Positions 7,676-15,439 are shown, numbered from the stretch's first letter. The stretch: DNA of 18,370 bases from an uncultured Collinsella sp. (GCA_900544385.1 UQVD01000040.1:1-18370); one strand, 5' to 3'. The notes: generated by a model not told the origin, from the sequence alone. A program made the numbers and translations.

Positions 7676-7814
7676 GGAGGGATGTCCAAATTTTGAGCTC
7701 CGCTCAAAATTTATCCGGTCGGCTTGCGCCGACCGCGCTGCGCTAAAAACGCGCCACGGGCGCGTTTTCTTTACGCTCCGCGCCCTGGCGGGTTCGAATC
7801 CCTCCTCCTCCGCC
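7676..7814 (+). other. Hairpin-rich block framed by tRNA-Ser-like ends
   Basis: The block starts GGAGGGATGTCCAA (7676-7689), which matches the 5' end of tRNA-Ser(GGA) in this window at 11 of 14 positions. It ends with a tRNA-Ser T-arm and acceptor (7790-7814). The two ends can pair as an acceptor stem (six of seven pairs including one G-T). The middle has no D-arm or anticodon arm. Instead there are an 11-bp perfect hairpin (7688-7698/7702-7712), an 8-bp one (7716-7723/7728-7735) and a 10-bp one (7746-7755/7759-7768) followed by T-rich sequence. It could be a tRNA-like non-coding RNA, a tRNA gene replaced by a palindromic repeat element, or the scar of an integration. I do not recognise it as a named RNA family. 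Confidence 0.5.
7790..7814 (+). pseudogene. tRNA-Ser 3' fragment (T-arm and acceptor)
   Basis: 25 nt identical to the 3' end of tRNA-Ser(CGA), whose copy lies on the opposite strand (complement of 7880-7904). It includes the T-loop TTCGAAT and acceptor CTCCTCC; the next base gives CCG in place of the CCA terminus. The pair forms an inverted repeat spaced by 65 nt. It may be an attachment-site remnant or part of the hairpin block just upstream. Confidence 0.75.
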
Positions 7815-7840
7815 GTATTTGCTTGTTAGGGACTCAAAAC

Positions 7841-7867
7841 AAAAAAGCTCCCATTCCCGGGAGCTTT
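7841..7867 (-). terminator. Terminator of tRNA-Ser (CGA)
   Basis: On the minus strand, AAAGCTCCC (7867-7859) pairs with GGGAGCTTT (7852-7844) around a 6-nt loop and is followed by a T-run (TTTTTTG), starting 12 nt after the tRNA CCA end. Confidence 0.88.
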
Positions 7868-7878
7868 CTCAACCAAAA

Positions 7879-7969
7879 TGGCGGAGGAGGAGGGATTCGA
7901 ACCCTCGTGACCTTATACAGGCCAAACGGTTTTCGAGACCGCCGCATTCAACCACTCTGCCACCCCTCC
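7879..7969 (-). tRNA. tRNA-Ser (CGA)
   Basis: 91 nt with the long variable arm of class II tRNAs. The acceptor GGAGGGG pairs with CTCCTCC (one G-T), the anticodon loop is CTCGAAA (anticodon CGA), the T-loop is TTCGAAT, the discriminator is G, and CCA is encoded at 7881-7879. It lies 48 nt downstream of tRNA-Ser(GGA) on the same strand, with a terminator hairpin between them, and has no obvious promoter of its own. Confidence 0.96.
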
Positions 7970-7975
7970 GCGTGG

Positions 7976-8009
7976 GGTAAAAACAAAGCAGGCTCGAAGG
8001 CCTGCTTTG
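7976..8009 (-). terminator. Hairpin terminator between the two tRNA-Ser genes
   Basis: On the minus strand, CAAAGCAGGC (8009-8000) and GCCTGCTTTG (7993-7984) form a perfect 10-bp stem with a 6-nt loop followed by TTTTT. It starts 9 nt after the CCA of tRNA-Ser(GGA) and would limit, though perhaps not abolish, readthrough into tRNA-Ser(CGA). Confidence 0.8.
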
Positions 8010-8017
8010 GAATTAAC

Positions 8018-8108
8018 TGGCGGAGAGTCAGGGATTTGAACCCTGGAGACGCTTTTGACGCCTACACGATTTCCAATCGTGCTCCTTCGGCCACTCGGAC
8101 AACTCTCC
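8018..8108 (-). tRNA. tRNA-Ser (GGA)
   Basis: 91 nt, class II with a long variable arm. The acceptor GGAGAGT pairs perfectly with ACTCTCC, the anticodon stem-loop is CACGA-TTGGAAA-TCGTG (anticodon GGA), the T-loop is TTCAAAT, and CCA is encoded at 8020-8018. A good promoter lies just upstream. Confidence 0.97.
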
Positions 8109-8124
8109 GTTAAATGCGAAAGTC

Positions 8125-8153
8125 AGTATACACGAGGAATCGCAAAGTGCAAA
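8125..8153 (-). promoter_or_regulatory. Promoter of the tRNA-Ser genes
   Basis: On the minus strand, TTTGCA (8153-8148), a 17-nt spacer and TATACT (8130-8125), with the -10 ending 16 nt before the mature tRNA 5' end. TATACT is a near-consensus -10. The -35 is weaker; TTGCAC with a 16-nt spacer is the alternative reading. Confidence 0.65.
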
Positions 8154-8502
8154 CAGAAAAGTTGGCATTTTTTGATCCACAGCGTCTCGCGCTGTGCCTA
8201 AAACGCGCGACACATGCAGTCTGACCAGCAAAATCATGCTATGCGAATTGCTCAAAAAAGACTTTATAGACCACGAGCAAACGAATTTAAAATCTTTTTG
8301 GCGATCAATTAGACCACTGGTATGTATTTTGCGACCACAACCATGCGCCCGCTGACCTGCGACTTAACCCAGTTTGTCCCCGTGGCACCGTATCTTGTCC
8401 ACAAATCCGTCAAGTTCTTGGTCGGCATTTGGTTAGAACGCGCATGAAGTGCTGTGTAAGCATGGGCATATGTGGAGGTCATGAGGTTGTAGCTGCATAT
8501 TC
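8154..8502. other. Intergenic stretch upstream of the rpsF promoter; no gene seen
   Basis: About 350 nt between the divergent tRNA-Ser promoter and the rpsF promoter, AT-richer than the flanks (8250-8330 especially). I find no credible gene. A possible upstream plus-strand promoter is TTGGCG (8298-8303), a 17-nt spacer and TATGTA (8321-8326); it may provide a second start for the rpsF operon. Confidence 0.5.
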
Positions 8503-8531
8503 TTGCAGCCTAGGAGGTTGAAAGATATTAT
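8503..8531 (+). promoter_or_regulatory. Main promoter of the rpsF-ssb-rpsR-rplI operon
   Basis: TTGCAG (8503-8508), a 17-nt spacer and TATTAT (8526-8531) give a strong sigma-A-type promoter. Transcription would start near 8538 and leave a leader of about 65 nt before rpsF, which contains the hairpin at 8549-8575. Confidence 0.75.
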
Positions 8532-8548
8532 TACCAAGTCTTTTCCTG

Positions 8549-8575
8549 CTTCAGGCGCACCTTCACGACCTGAAG
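8549..8575 (+). promoter_or_regulatory. Leader hairpin of the rpsF operon (possible S6:S18 binding site)
   Basis: CTTCAGG (8549-8555) and CCTGAAG (8569-8575) form a perfect 7-bp stem with a 13-nt loop, about 10 nt after the predicted transcript start and 15 nt before the ribosome binding site. Leaders of rpsF operons in many bacteria carry a hairpin bound by the S6:S18 complex for feedback control; position and size fit. I could not confirm that motif's conserved loop bases, so the assignment is tentative. Confidence 0.45.
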
Positions 8576-8602
8576 CCACATTTGCCCAGAGGAGGTGACA
8601 AT

Positions 8603-8896
8603 ATGAAGGCTTATGAACTGCTGTTCTTTGTTGACCCGTCGCTCGACCCCGAGACTCGTCTCGCTGTTATGAAGCGTATCGATACCACGATCGCTGAGGG
8701 CGCTGGCAAGGTCGACTCCGTTGACGAGTGGGGCAAGCGCAAGCTCGCCTACGAGATCAACGACCTCACCGATGGTGACTACACCCTCATCAACTTCCAC
8801 GCAGATCCTACCCAGATCGCCGAGCTTGATCGCGTCCTGCGCATCACCGACGCTGTGGTCCGCCACATGATCGTCCGTCGCGACGACCAGGAGTAA
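8603..8896 (+). CDS. rpsF: 30S ribosomal protein S6
   Basis: A 97-aa small-subunit protein that binds the central domain of 16S rRNA as a complex with S18. The start MKAYELLFFVDPSL, the GKRKLAYEIND segment (about 44-54) and VRHMIVR near the end are typical, and the length is normal. The ATG at 8603 is preceded by AGGAGGTGA at 4 nt, a near-perfect ribosome binding site; a TTG 21 nt upstream is not the start. It is the first gene of the classic S6-SSB-S18-L9 operon and lacks the long C-terminal tail seen in some lineages. Confidence 0.97.
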   Translation: MKAYELLFFVDPSLDPETRLAVMKRIDTTIAEGAGKVDSVDEWGKRKLAYEINDLTDGDYTLINFHADPTQIAELDRVLRITDAVVRHMIVRRDDQE

Positions 8897-8944
8897 GACT
8901 GTCGTTTTGGACTGGGCTTGTGCCCCAAGAGGAAGTAGTGAGTT

Positions 8945-9397
8945 ATGAGCATCAATCGAGTGAACATCACCGGTAACCTCACCCGCGATCCCGAGCTGCG
9001 CGCCACCGCCGGCGGAACCCAGGTTCTGTCCTTTGGCGTCGCCGTCAACGATCGTCGCCGTAACGCGCAGACTGGCGAGTGGGAGGACTATCCCAACTTT
9101 GTCGACTGCACTATGTTCGGCACCCGCGCCGAGGCCGTGAGCCGTTTCCTGGCAAAGGGAAACAAGGTCGCGATCGAGGGCAAGCTGCGCTACAGCTCTT
9201 GGGAGCGCGACGGCCAGCGCCGGAGCAAGCTTGAGGTCATCGTCGATGAGATCGAGTTTATGAGCTCCCGTGGTGGCCAGGGTGGCTACGATCAGGGCGG
9301 TTACGCCCCCGCAGCTCCCGCGCCCGCAGCACGTCCTGCCGCACCGGTGGCCACACCTCCCGCGGTCGACGTCTACGATGAGGACATCCCGTTCTAA
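8945..9397 (+). CDS. ssb: Single-stranded DNA-binding protein
   Basis: 150 aa. The N-terminal OB fold is at 1 to about 107 (SINRVNITGNLTRDPELRAT, YPNFVDCTMFGTRAEAVSRFL, GKLRYSSWE). A Gly/Ala/Pro-rich disordered linker follows, then the acidic tip DEDIPF (145-150) that recruits partner proteins. It coats single-stranded DNA in replication and repair, and its place between rpsF and rpsR and upstream of dnaB is standard. AGAGGAAG lies about 10 nt before the ATG, a little far but the only candidate. The linker is shorter than in many actinobacterial SSBs. Confidence 0.97.
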   Translation: MSINRVNITGNLTRDPELRATAGGTQVLSFGVAVNDRRRNAQTGEWEDYPNFVDCTMFGTRAEAVSRFLAKGNKVAIEGKLRYSSWERDGQRRSKLEVIVDEIEFMSSRGGQGGYDQGGYAPAAPAPAARPAAPVATPPAVDVYDEDIPF

Positions 9398-9468
9398 GGG
9401 TGTTCACCTATTTTTGAGCGAGAGGCGGCTTCGGTTCGCCGAAGTTGCCAAATGAAAGGTATTTTGAC

Positions 9469-9735
9469 ATGGCTAATGATTTTTCTGCACGTCAGCCGCG
9501 TCGTAAGTACTGCCAGTTCTGCAAGGAGAACACTGAGTTCATCGACTATAAGGACACTCAGCTTCTCCGTAAGTACATGACCGACCGTGGCAAGATCAAG
9601 CCCCGTCGCGTCACTGGCGCTTGCACGCAGCATCAGCATGACATCGCCAACGCCATCAAGCGCGCCCGCGAGATGGCTCTCCTGCCGTACACCGTCCCCG
9701 TGGTTTCCTCTCGTGGCAACCGCGACCGCGGCTAA
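9469..9735 (+). CDS. rpsR: 30S ribosomal protein S18, zinc-binding (C+) form
   Basis: An 88-aa partner of S6 on the 30S platform. The core FIDYKDTQLLRKYMTDRGKI and the end AIKRAREMALLPYT are typical. The CQFC pair near residues 19-22 together with GACTQHQ near 55-61 supply Cys/His ligands as in the zinc-binding form of S18, in contrast to zinc-free paralogues induced by zinc starvation. GAAAGG precedes the ATG at 9469 by 9 nt; an earlier in-frame start at 9445 lacks a site. Confidence 0.96.
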   Translation: MANDFSARQPRRKYCQFCKENTEFIDYKDTQLLRKYMTDRGKIKPRRVTGACTQHQHDIANAIKRAREMALLPYTVPVVSSRGNRDRG

Positions 9736-9750
9736 GAAGGGAGACGCATC

Positions 9751-10290
9751 ATGAAGGTTATTCTTCTCGATGAGATCAAGGGCAAGGGCGGCGAGGGTGA
9801 CGTCGTAGAGGTCGCTCAGGGTTACGCTGAGAACTTCCTGTTCCCCAAGAAGCTCGCTGTTGCCGCCACCAAGGGCAACCTCAAGCAGCTTGACGAGCGT
9901 CGCAACAACATCGCCAAGCGCGAGGCCGTCCGTCTGGCTACCGCCAACGAGACCAAGGCTGCCTTCGAGGGCAAGACGGTCACCGTTGACGTCAAGGTCG
10001 GCGACGAGGGCATCCTCTTTGGCTCCGTTACCGCCGCTATGATCGCTGACGCCATCAAGGCTCAGCTCGGTATGGACATCGACCGCAAGCGCGTCGAGCT
10101 CGGTAAGCCCATCAAGGTTGCCGGTGCCCACACCGTTGCCATCTCGCTGTACCGCGAGATCAAGGCCGAGGTTGTCGTTCTCGTCGGCGTTACCGCCGAG
10201 GAGCTCGCTGCCGAGGCTGAGGTCGAGGAGGCCGCTGAGGTCGCCGAGGCCGAGACCGCCGAGGTCGAGACTGAGGCTGCTGCCGAGTAG
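9751..10290 (+). CDS. rplI: 50S ribosomal protein L9 with acidic C-terminal tail
   Basis: A 179-aa 23S-binding protein at the L1 stalk base. The N-terminal domain has the signature MKVILLDEIKGKGGEGDVVEVAQGYAENFL-like start (residues 1-30, interior GxGxxGxxxxVxxGYxxNFL), followed by the long connecting helix and the C-terminal domain ending near residue 148. The last 31 residues or so are only Ala, Glu, Val and Thr, an acidic extension beyond the usual length of about 148-150. GAAGGGAG lies about 7 nt before the ATG. It is the last gene of the operon, followed by a strong terminator. Confidence 0.97.
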   Translation: MKVILLDEIKGKGGEGDVVEVAQGYAENFLFPKKLAVAATKGNLKQLDERRNNIAKREAVRLATANETKAAFEGKTVTVDVKVGDEGILFGSVTAAMIADAIKAQLGMDIDRKRVELGKPIKVAGAHTVAISLYREIKAEVVVLVGVTAEELAAEAEVEEAAEVAEAETAEVETEAAAE

Positions 10291-10322
10291 CATTTGCTGC
10301 AACGCAACAATCTTGTTCTAAG

Positions 10323-10360
10323 AAGGGCGCTCTGGGAAACCAGGGCGCCCTTTTGTTTTT
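10323..10360 (+). terminator. Intrinsic terminator of the rpsF operon
   Basis: AAGGGCGCTCTGG (10323-10335) and CCAGGGCGCCCTT (10340-10352) form a 13-bp stem (one T-G pair) closed by the tetraloop GAAA and followed by TTTTGTTTTT. It separates rplI from dnaB. Confidence 0.93.
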
Positions 10361-10398
10361 TTGCGCTGAGTGAGTGTCATGGTGAACGTTGCGTCGAA

Positions 10399-10414
10399 GT
10401 CCTATATACAGGAC
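10399..10414. promoter_or_regulatory. Short palindrome upstream of dnaB (possible operator)
   Basis: GTCCT-ATATAC-AGGAC, a perfect 5-bp inverted repeat with an AT-rich 6-nt centre, about 60 nt upstream of the likely dnaB -10. It resembles a dimeric repressor site but could be chance. Confidence 0.3.
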
Positions 10415-10473
10415 CGTTCATCCGTTTGGTTCGGTGATGATTGGCGGCGCGCGGCGCGTTTTGGGACCGTGGC

Positions 10474-10482
10474 TGATACTAT
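10474..10482 (+). promoter_or_regulatory. Likely extended -10 promoter of dnaB
   Basis: TGATACTAT, an extended -10 (TGn followed by TACTAT, 10477-10482), ends 33 nt before the dnaB start. No -35 at the proper spacing is recognisable. Confidence 0.45.
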
Positions 10483-10515
10483 GGATGCTCGCAAGCGATA
10501 TGAATGAGGATGCTC

Positions 10516-11907
10516 ATGGCATATGACGATAGGGAGACCGGGCTGACGGTTGAGGACCGCGGCTCAAAGTTGGGTCTTCCCCAAAACCAAGATGCAGAGG
10601 CCAATGTACTGGCCGCTATGCTGCTATCGCCCGAGGTGGTCGAAGAGGCCCAGGTCGAGCTGCAGCCCGATGACTTCTACCGGCCCATTCATAAGACCAT
10701 CTATACCGCGATGGTCGATATGTACAACAGCCGCATTCCCATCGACTCCATCTCGCTGATCGATTATCTGCGAAGCATCAACAAGCTCGATGCCGTGGGC
10801 GGCGAAGCGTATATTTTGGAGTTGATGGGTCAGACCCTGTCGCTCGTCAACTGGCAGCACCATGCCGCCATCGTTCGCCGCGATTCGATGCTGCGTGAGC
10901 TGATCGGCGCCACCAACGAGATCAACGCGCTGGCATATAACGCCCCCACCGACACCAAAGAGGTTGTCGAGCTGGCCGAGAGCAAGCTGCTCAAGGTTAC
11001 GGCGCGCGAGGTCAAGTCGAGCTACAAGACGCTGACCGAGTTTATGGTCGAGGCCTATAACGAGGCCGAGGAAGTGTGCCAGGCCGGTGGCCAGGCTGCG
11101 GGCGTGCCCACGGGCTTCCCGTCGCTCGACCGCATGCTCATGGGCTTCCGCGAGGGCCAGCTCATCATCATCGGCGCCCGTCCTGCTGTAGGTAAGACGT
11201 CGTTCGCTCTGAACCTGGCACTTAACGCTGCCGCTGCTGGTTATACCGTCGGCTTCTTCTCGCTGGAGATGTCGGGCAAGGAAATTGCCCAGCGTCTGAT
11301 TTGCGCCTATGCCATGATCTCGATCAGTGATTTCCGCATGGGCCGCATTAGCCCCGAGCAGTGGGCCAATATCAACGAGGCCACGCAGACCTTATCCAAG
11401 CTGGATATTCTGATTGACGATACGCCCGGCACCACAGTGACCGAGATTCGCGCCAAGAGCCGTCGCATGCTCCATAACAAGGAGAAGGCCATCATCATCC
11501 TGGACTACCTGCAGCTGGTGAGTCCTCCGCCGGGACGCCGCTCCGAGAGCCGTACCGTCGAGGTTTCGGAGATGTCGCGTGGTCTGAAGATCATGGCCAA
11601 GGAGCTCAAGATCCCACTCATCGCGCTGTCGCAGCTCTCGCGTCAGGTCGAATCCCGTACCGGCAAGCGCCCGCAGCTTTCCGACCTTCGTGAATCGGGC
11701 TCCATCGAGCAGGACGCCGATATCGTCATGTTCTTGGACCGCTCCGCGGACGAGGCCGAGGCCTCGCGCGACGATCGACCCGACGAGGGCGTTACGCGTA
11801 TCGTCGTGGCCAAGAACCGTTCGGGCCCGATCGGCGACGTCGACCTGATGTTCCTGCCGGCATCCACCAAGTTCTATGAGCTTGATGGGGCACATGCCGA
11901 GGAGTAG
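10516..11907 (+). CDS. dnaB: Replicative DNA helicase DnaB
   Basis: 463 aa, the hexameric 5'-3' helicase of the replication fork. The N-terminal primase-interaction domain begins near QNQDAEANVLAAMLLSPE (about 23-40). After the linker, the RecA-like domain shows FPSLDRMLMGFREGQLIIIG, Walker A ARPAVGKTS (about 221-229), Walker B IILDYLQLV (about 326-334) and the later block GSIEQDADIVMFLDR. No intein interrupts the motifs. ATG 10516 is preferred because GAGGA lies 6 nt upstream; ATGs at 10504 and 10510 are in frame but poorly placed. It follows the S6-SSB-S18-L9 operon, as in many bacteria, with its own promoter. Confidence 0.97.
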   Translation: MAYDDRETGLTVEDRGSKLGLPQNQDAEANVLAAMLLSPEVVEEAQVELQPDDFYRPIHKTIYTAMVDMYNSRIPIDSISLIDYLRSINKLDAVGGEAYILELMGQTLSLVNWQHHAAIVRRDSMLRELIGATNEINALAYNAPTDTKEVVELAESKLLKVTAREVKSSYKTLTEFMVEAYNEAEEVCQAGGQAAGVPTGFPSLDRMLMGFREGQLIIIGARPAVGKTSFALNLALNAAAAGYTVGFFSLEMSGKEIAQRLICAYAMISISDFRMGRISPEQWANINEATQTLSKLDILIDDTPGTTVTEIRAKSRRMLHNKEKAIIILDYLQLVSPPPGRRSESRTVEVSEMSRGLKIMAKELKIPLIALSQLSRQVESRTGKRPQLSDLRESGSIEQDADIVMFLDRSADEAEASRDDRPDEGVTRIVVAKNRSGPIGDVDLMFLPASTKFYELDGAHAEE

Positions 11908-11934
11908 GACAGGCGCCCGTTGCACGGGTATACT
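11906..11934 (+). promoter_or_regulatory. Promoter of purA
   Basis: AGGACA (11906-11911), overlapping the dnaB stop codon, a 17-nt spacer and TATACT (11929-11934). Transcription would begin near 11941 and give a leader of about 60 nt. No purine riboswitch aptamer is recognisable in that short leader. Confidence 0.65.
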
Positions 11935-12000
11935 GGGAATGTTTTGTGCTTCTGCGTGCCGGCGTGGCGCGTAGACAGGCCATGAATGTAAGGAGTAAAC

Positions 12001-13287
<1,287 letters not shown>

Positions 13288-13309
13288 TCGGGACTATTTG
13301 GTTATTGCG

Positions 13310-13354
13310 ATATACCCCTTTGCAGCCCGGGTGGGCGGCCGAGGGGTATATTTG
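13310..13354 (+). terminator. Hairpin terminator between purA and purD
   Basis: ATATACCCCT (13310-13319) and AGGGGTATAT (13342-13351) form a perfect 10-bp stem with a 22-nt GC-rich inner part that can fold further, followed by TTTGC. It starts 22 nt after the purA stop. The T-run is short, so it may only attenuate. Confidence 0.65.
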
Positions 13355-13405
13355 CTTGCAAGGGGCTCGCGCGGAGCGGGCCATTCATCCATAGAGGAGG
13401 CACCC

Positions 13406-14710
13406 TTGAAGGCGGACACTCAAACCATCGACATCCTGTTGTTGGGCAGCGGCGGCCGTGAGCATGCTTTGGCAGCCAAGCTCGCAGCATCACCGCGCGC
13501 CGGCAAGCTCTACATCGCGCCGGGCAACGGCGGCACCGCGAGCTGCGGCGAGAACGTTGTTCTCGACGACTGCGATCCTGCGGCCGTGGCGGCGTTTGCG
13601 CAGAGCCACGGATGCGGACTCGTGGTAATTGGCCCCGAGGCTCCGCTCGTGGCGGGCGTGGCCGACGCCGTGCGCGCGGCGGGTATTCCCTGCTTTGGCC
13701 CGGGTGCCGAGGGCGCCCAGATGGAGGGCTCCAAGCTGTTCTCCAAGCAGCTCATGGAGCGTGCGGGCATTCCGACGGCAGCCTACGGCTCGTTTACCGA
13801 CGAGGCTTCGGCTCTCGCCTACGTACGCGAGCAAGGCGCCCCGCTGGTCGTCAAGGCCGACGGCCTTGCCGCAGGCAAGGGCGTTATCGTGGCGACCGAA
13901 CTTGAGCAGGCCGAGGAGGCCGTGCGCGAGTGCTTTGGCGGCACCTTTGGCGATGCCGGCAACACCGTGGTTATCGAGGAGATGCTCGTTGGTCCCGAGT
14001 GCTCGCTGCTGGCCTTTACCGACGGCAAGACCGTGCGCCCCATGGCCACCTCGCAGGACCACAAGCGCGCGCTTGAGGGCGACCTTGGTCCCAACACCGG
14101 CGGCATGGGCGTCTACAGCCCGGTGCCCATCGTGACTGACGAGGAGCACGCCACCATGGTGAAGGTCATGGAGCAGACCGTGGCCGAGCTCGCTGCCGAG
14201 GGTATCGACTACCGCGGCTGCCTGTACGGCGGCTTTATGCTCACGCCTGCCGGCCCCAAGGTGCTGGAGTTCAATGCCCGCTTTGGCGACCCCGAGACGC
14301 AGGTCGTTCTGCCGCGCCTTAAGAACGACCTGGTCGAGGTCATGCTCGCCTGCGCCAACTGCGAGCTCGATCAGATTGAACTCGACTGGCGCGACGAGTG
14401 GGCCGTGGCCGTTGTCCTGACGAGTGCGGGTTATCCCGGCAGCTACGAGAAAGGCAAGGTCATTACCGGTATCGCCGATGCCGAGGCCATGGAGAACGTG
14501 ACCGTGTACCACGCGGGCACTGCCGTGGTGGACGGCCAGCTCGTGACCAATGGTGGCCGCGTGCTTGCCGTGACCGCGCTGGGCGATACGTTTGAGAACG
14601 CCCGCAACCTTGCCTACGAGGCCTGCGAGAAGATTGATTTTGAGGGCAAGACCCTGCGTCACGACATCGGCCTGCGCGCGCTGCGCGGCCGCGACGCCTG
14701 GGATGCCTAA
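13406..14710 (+). CDS. purD: Phosphoribosylamine-glycine ligase (GAR synthetase)
   Basis: A 434-aa ATP-grasp enzyme that joins phosphoribosylamine and glycine, step two of de novo purine synthesis. The N-domain motif GSGGREHAL is at residues 14-22, with GPEAPLVAGVAD, GPGAEGAQMEGSKLFSK, the ATP-grasp segment PLVVKADGLAAGKGV, TGGMGVYSP, and EFNARFGDPETQ near the metal site. Length is normal. The start is TTG (13406-13408), the only initiator giving a full N-terminus with a good binding site (GAGGAGG, 5-6 nt upstream); no ATG fits. The Nudix gene follows by 21 nt, so the two are likely one transcript. Confidence 0.95.
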   Translation: MKADTQTIDILLLGSGGREHALAAKLAASPRAGKLYIAPGNGGTASCGENVVLDDCDPAAVAAFAQSHGCGLVVIGPEAPLVAGVADAVRAAGIPCFGPGAEGAQMEGSKLFSKQLMERAGIPTAAYGSFTDEASALAYVREQGAPLVVKADGLAAGKGVIVATELEQAEEAVRECFGGTFGDAGNTVVIEEMLVGPECSLLAFTDGKTVRPMATSQDHKRALEGDLGPNTGGMGVYSPVPIVTDEEHATMVKVMEQTVAELAAEGIDYRGCLYGGFMLTPAGPKVLEFNARFGDPETQVVLPRLKNDLVEVMLACANCELDQIELDWRDEWAVAVVLTSAGYPGSYEKGKVITGIADAEAMENVTVYHAGTAVVDGQLVTNGGRVLAVTALGDTFENARNLAYEACEKIDFEGKTLRHDIGLRALRGRDAWDA

Positions 14711-14731
14711 AATCCGAGAGGAATGAGACGG

Positions 14732-15427
14732 ATGGACGAGAAGAACGAAGAGCTCGTGGACGCGCAGATCGTCGAAGAGGACAGCCGCGTGTATGGGCAC
14801 GCCGAGGGCGAGCCTGGTGGCGAGGTCGCTGACGAGCCGGCGCTGGTGCTGGGCGATGACGACCCGCACGATGCCGAGCTGCACGAGAAGATTCTTTCGG
14901 AGGAGTGCGCCTGGAAGGGCAAGATCCTCGACGTCCACCGTCTTGAGGTTGAGCTGCCCAACGGTCGCCGCAGCGCCCGCGATATCGTTCGCCATCCGGG
15001 TGCGGCGGCTGTTGTGGCACTGACCGAGAGCGGCAAGATCGTACTGGTGCGTCAGTACCGCACCGCCATCGACCGCGTGACGGTCGAGATTCCCGCCGGC
15101 AAGCTCGATCCAGGCGAGGACCCGCTCGATTGCGCCAAGCGCGAGCTGCATGAGGAGACGGGCTTTAGGGCTGGTCGCATTCGCTTTTTGACGTCGATTG
15201 TCACGTCCTGTGGTTTTTGCGATGAGATTATCCACATCTACTTGGCTACCAAGCTCGAGTTTGATGCGCCCAACCCCGATGATGACGAGTTTGTCAACGT
15301 GGACCTGGTGCCGCTGCATGAGCTGATCGACGCCGTACTCGACGGCAAGATCGAAGACGCCAAGACCGTCGTGGGCGCCTTGGCCTGCGACAGCATCGCA
15401 CACCGCCTTGGGGGCACGGAGCTTTAA
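14732..15427 (+). CDS. Nudix hydrolase, ADP-ribose pyrophosphatase type
   Basis: 231 aa. The complete Nudix box, GX5EX7REUXEEXGU, is at 123-145 (GKLDPGE ... RELHEETGF), preceded by VRQYRTAI and VEIPAG, which are typical of ADP-ribose/ADP-sugar pyrophosphatases that hydrolyse ADP-ribose to AMP and ribose 5-phosphate. The preceding region, about 50 residues, is very acidic and low in complexity (EEDSRVYGHAEGEPGGE, DDDPHDAE) and is not part of the usual catalytic fold. ATG 14732 is chosen because AGAGGA lies 9 nt upstream; the ATG at 14723 directly abuts that site. It is probably co-transcribed with purD. Confidence 0.9.
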   Translation: MDEKNEELVDAQIVEEDSRVYGHAEGEPGGEVADEPALVLGDDDPHDAELHEKILSEECAWKGKILDVHRLEVELPNGRRSARDIVRHPGAAAVVALTESGKIVLVRQYRTAIDRVTVEIPAGKLDPGEDPLDCAKRELHEETGFRAGRIRFLTSIVTSCGFCDEIIHIYLATKLEFDAPNPDDDEFVNVDLVPLHELIDAVLDGKIEDAKTVVGALACDSIAHRLGGTEL

Positions 15428-15439
15428 CGAGTGGGGATA

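Noticed and set aside
7676..7814. Selenocysteine tRNA (selC)
   Set aside because: The ends are Ser/Sec-like, but there is no TCA anticodon arm, D-arm or long variable arm; the middle is unrelated hairpins.
7676..7814. Group I intron inside a tRNA-Ser gene
   Set aside because: At about 140 nt in total the insert is too short for a group I intron, and no anticodon-loop exons flank it.
7724..8113. 129-codon plus-strand frame
   Set aside because: It reads through two tRNA-Ser genes and their terminators on the opposite strand; its sequence is just translated tRNA.
10516..11907. Intein in dnaB
   Set aside because: The protein has normal length and the motifs are continuous.
11941..12000. Purine riboswitch upstream of purA
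   Set aside because: The leader is only about 60 nt and shows no aptamer-like three-way junction; the purA-purD spacer hairpin looks like a plain terminator.
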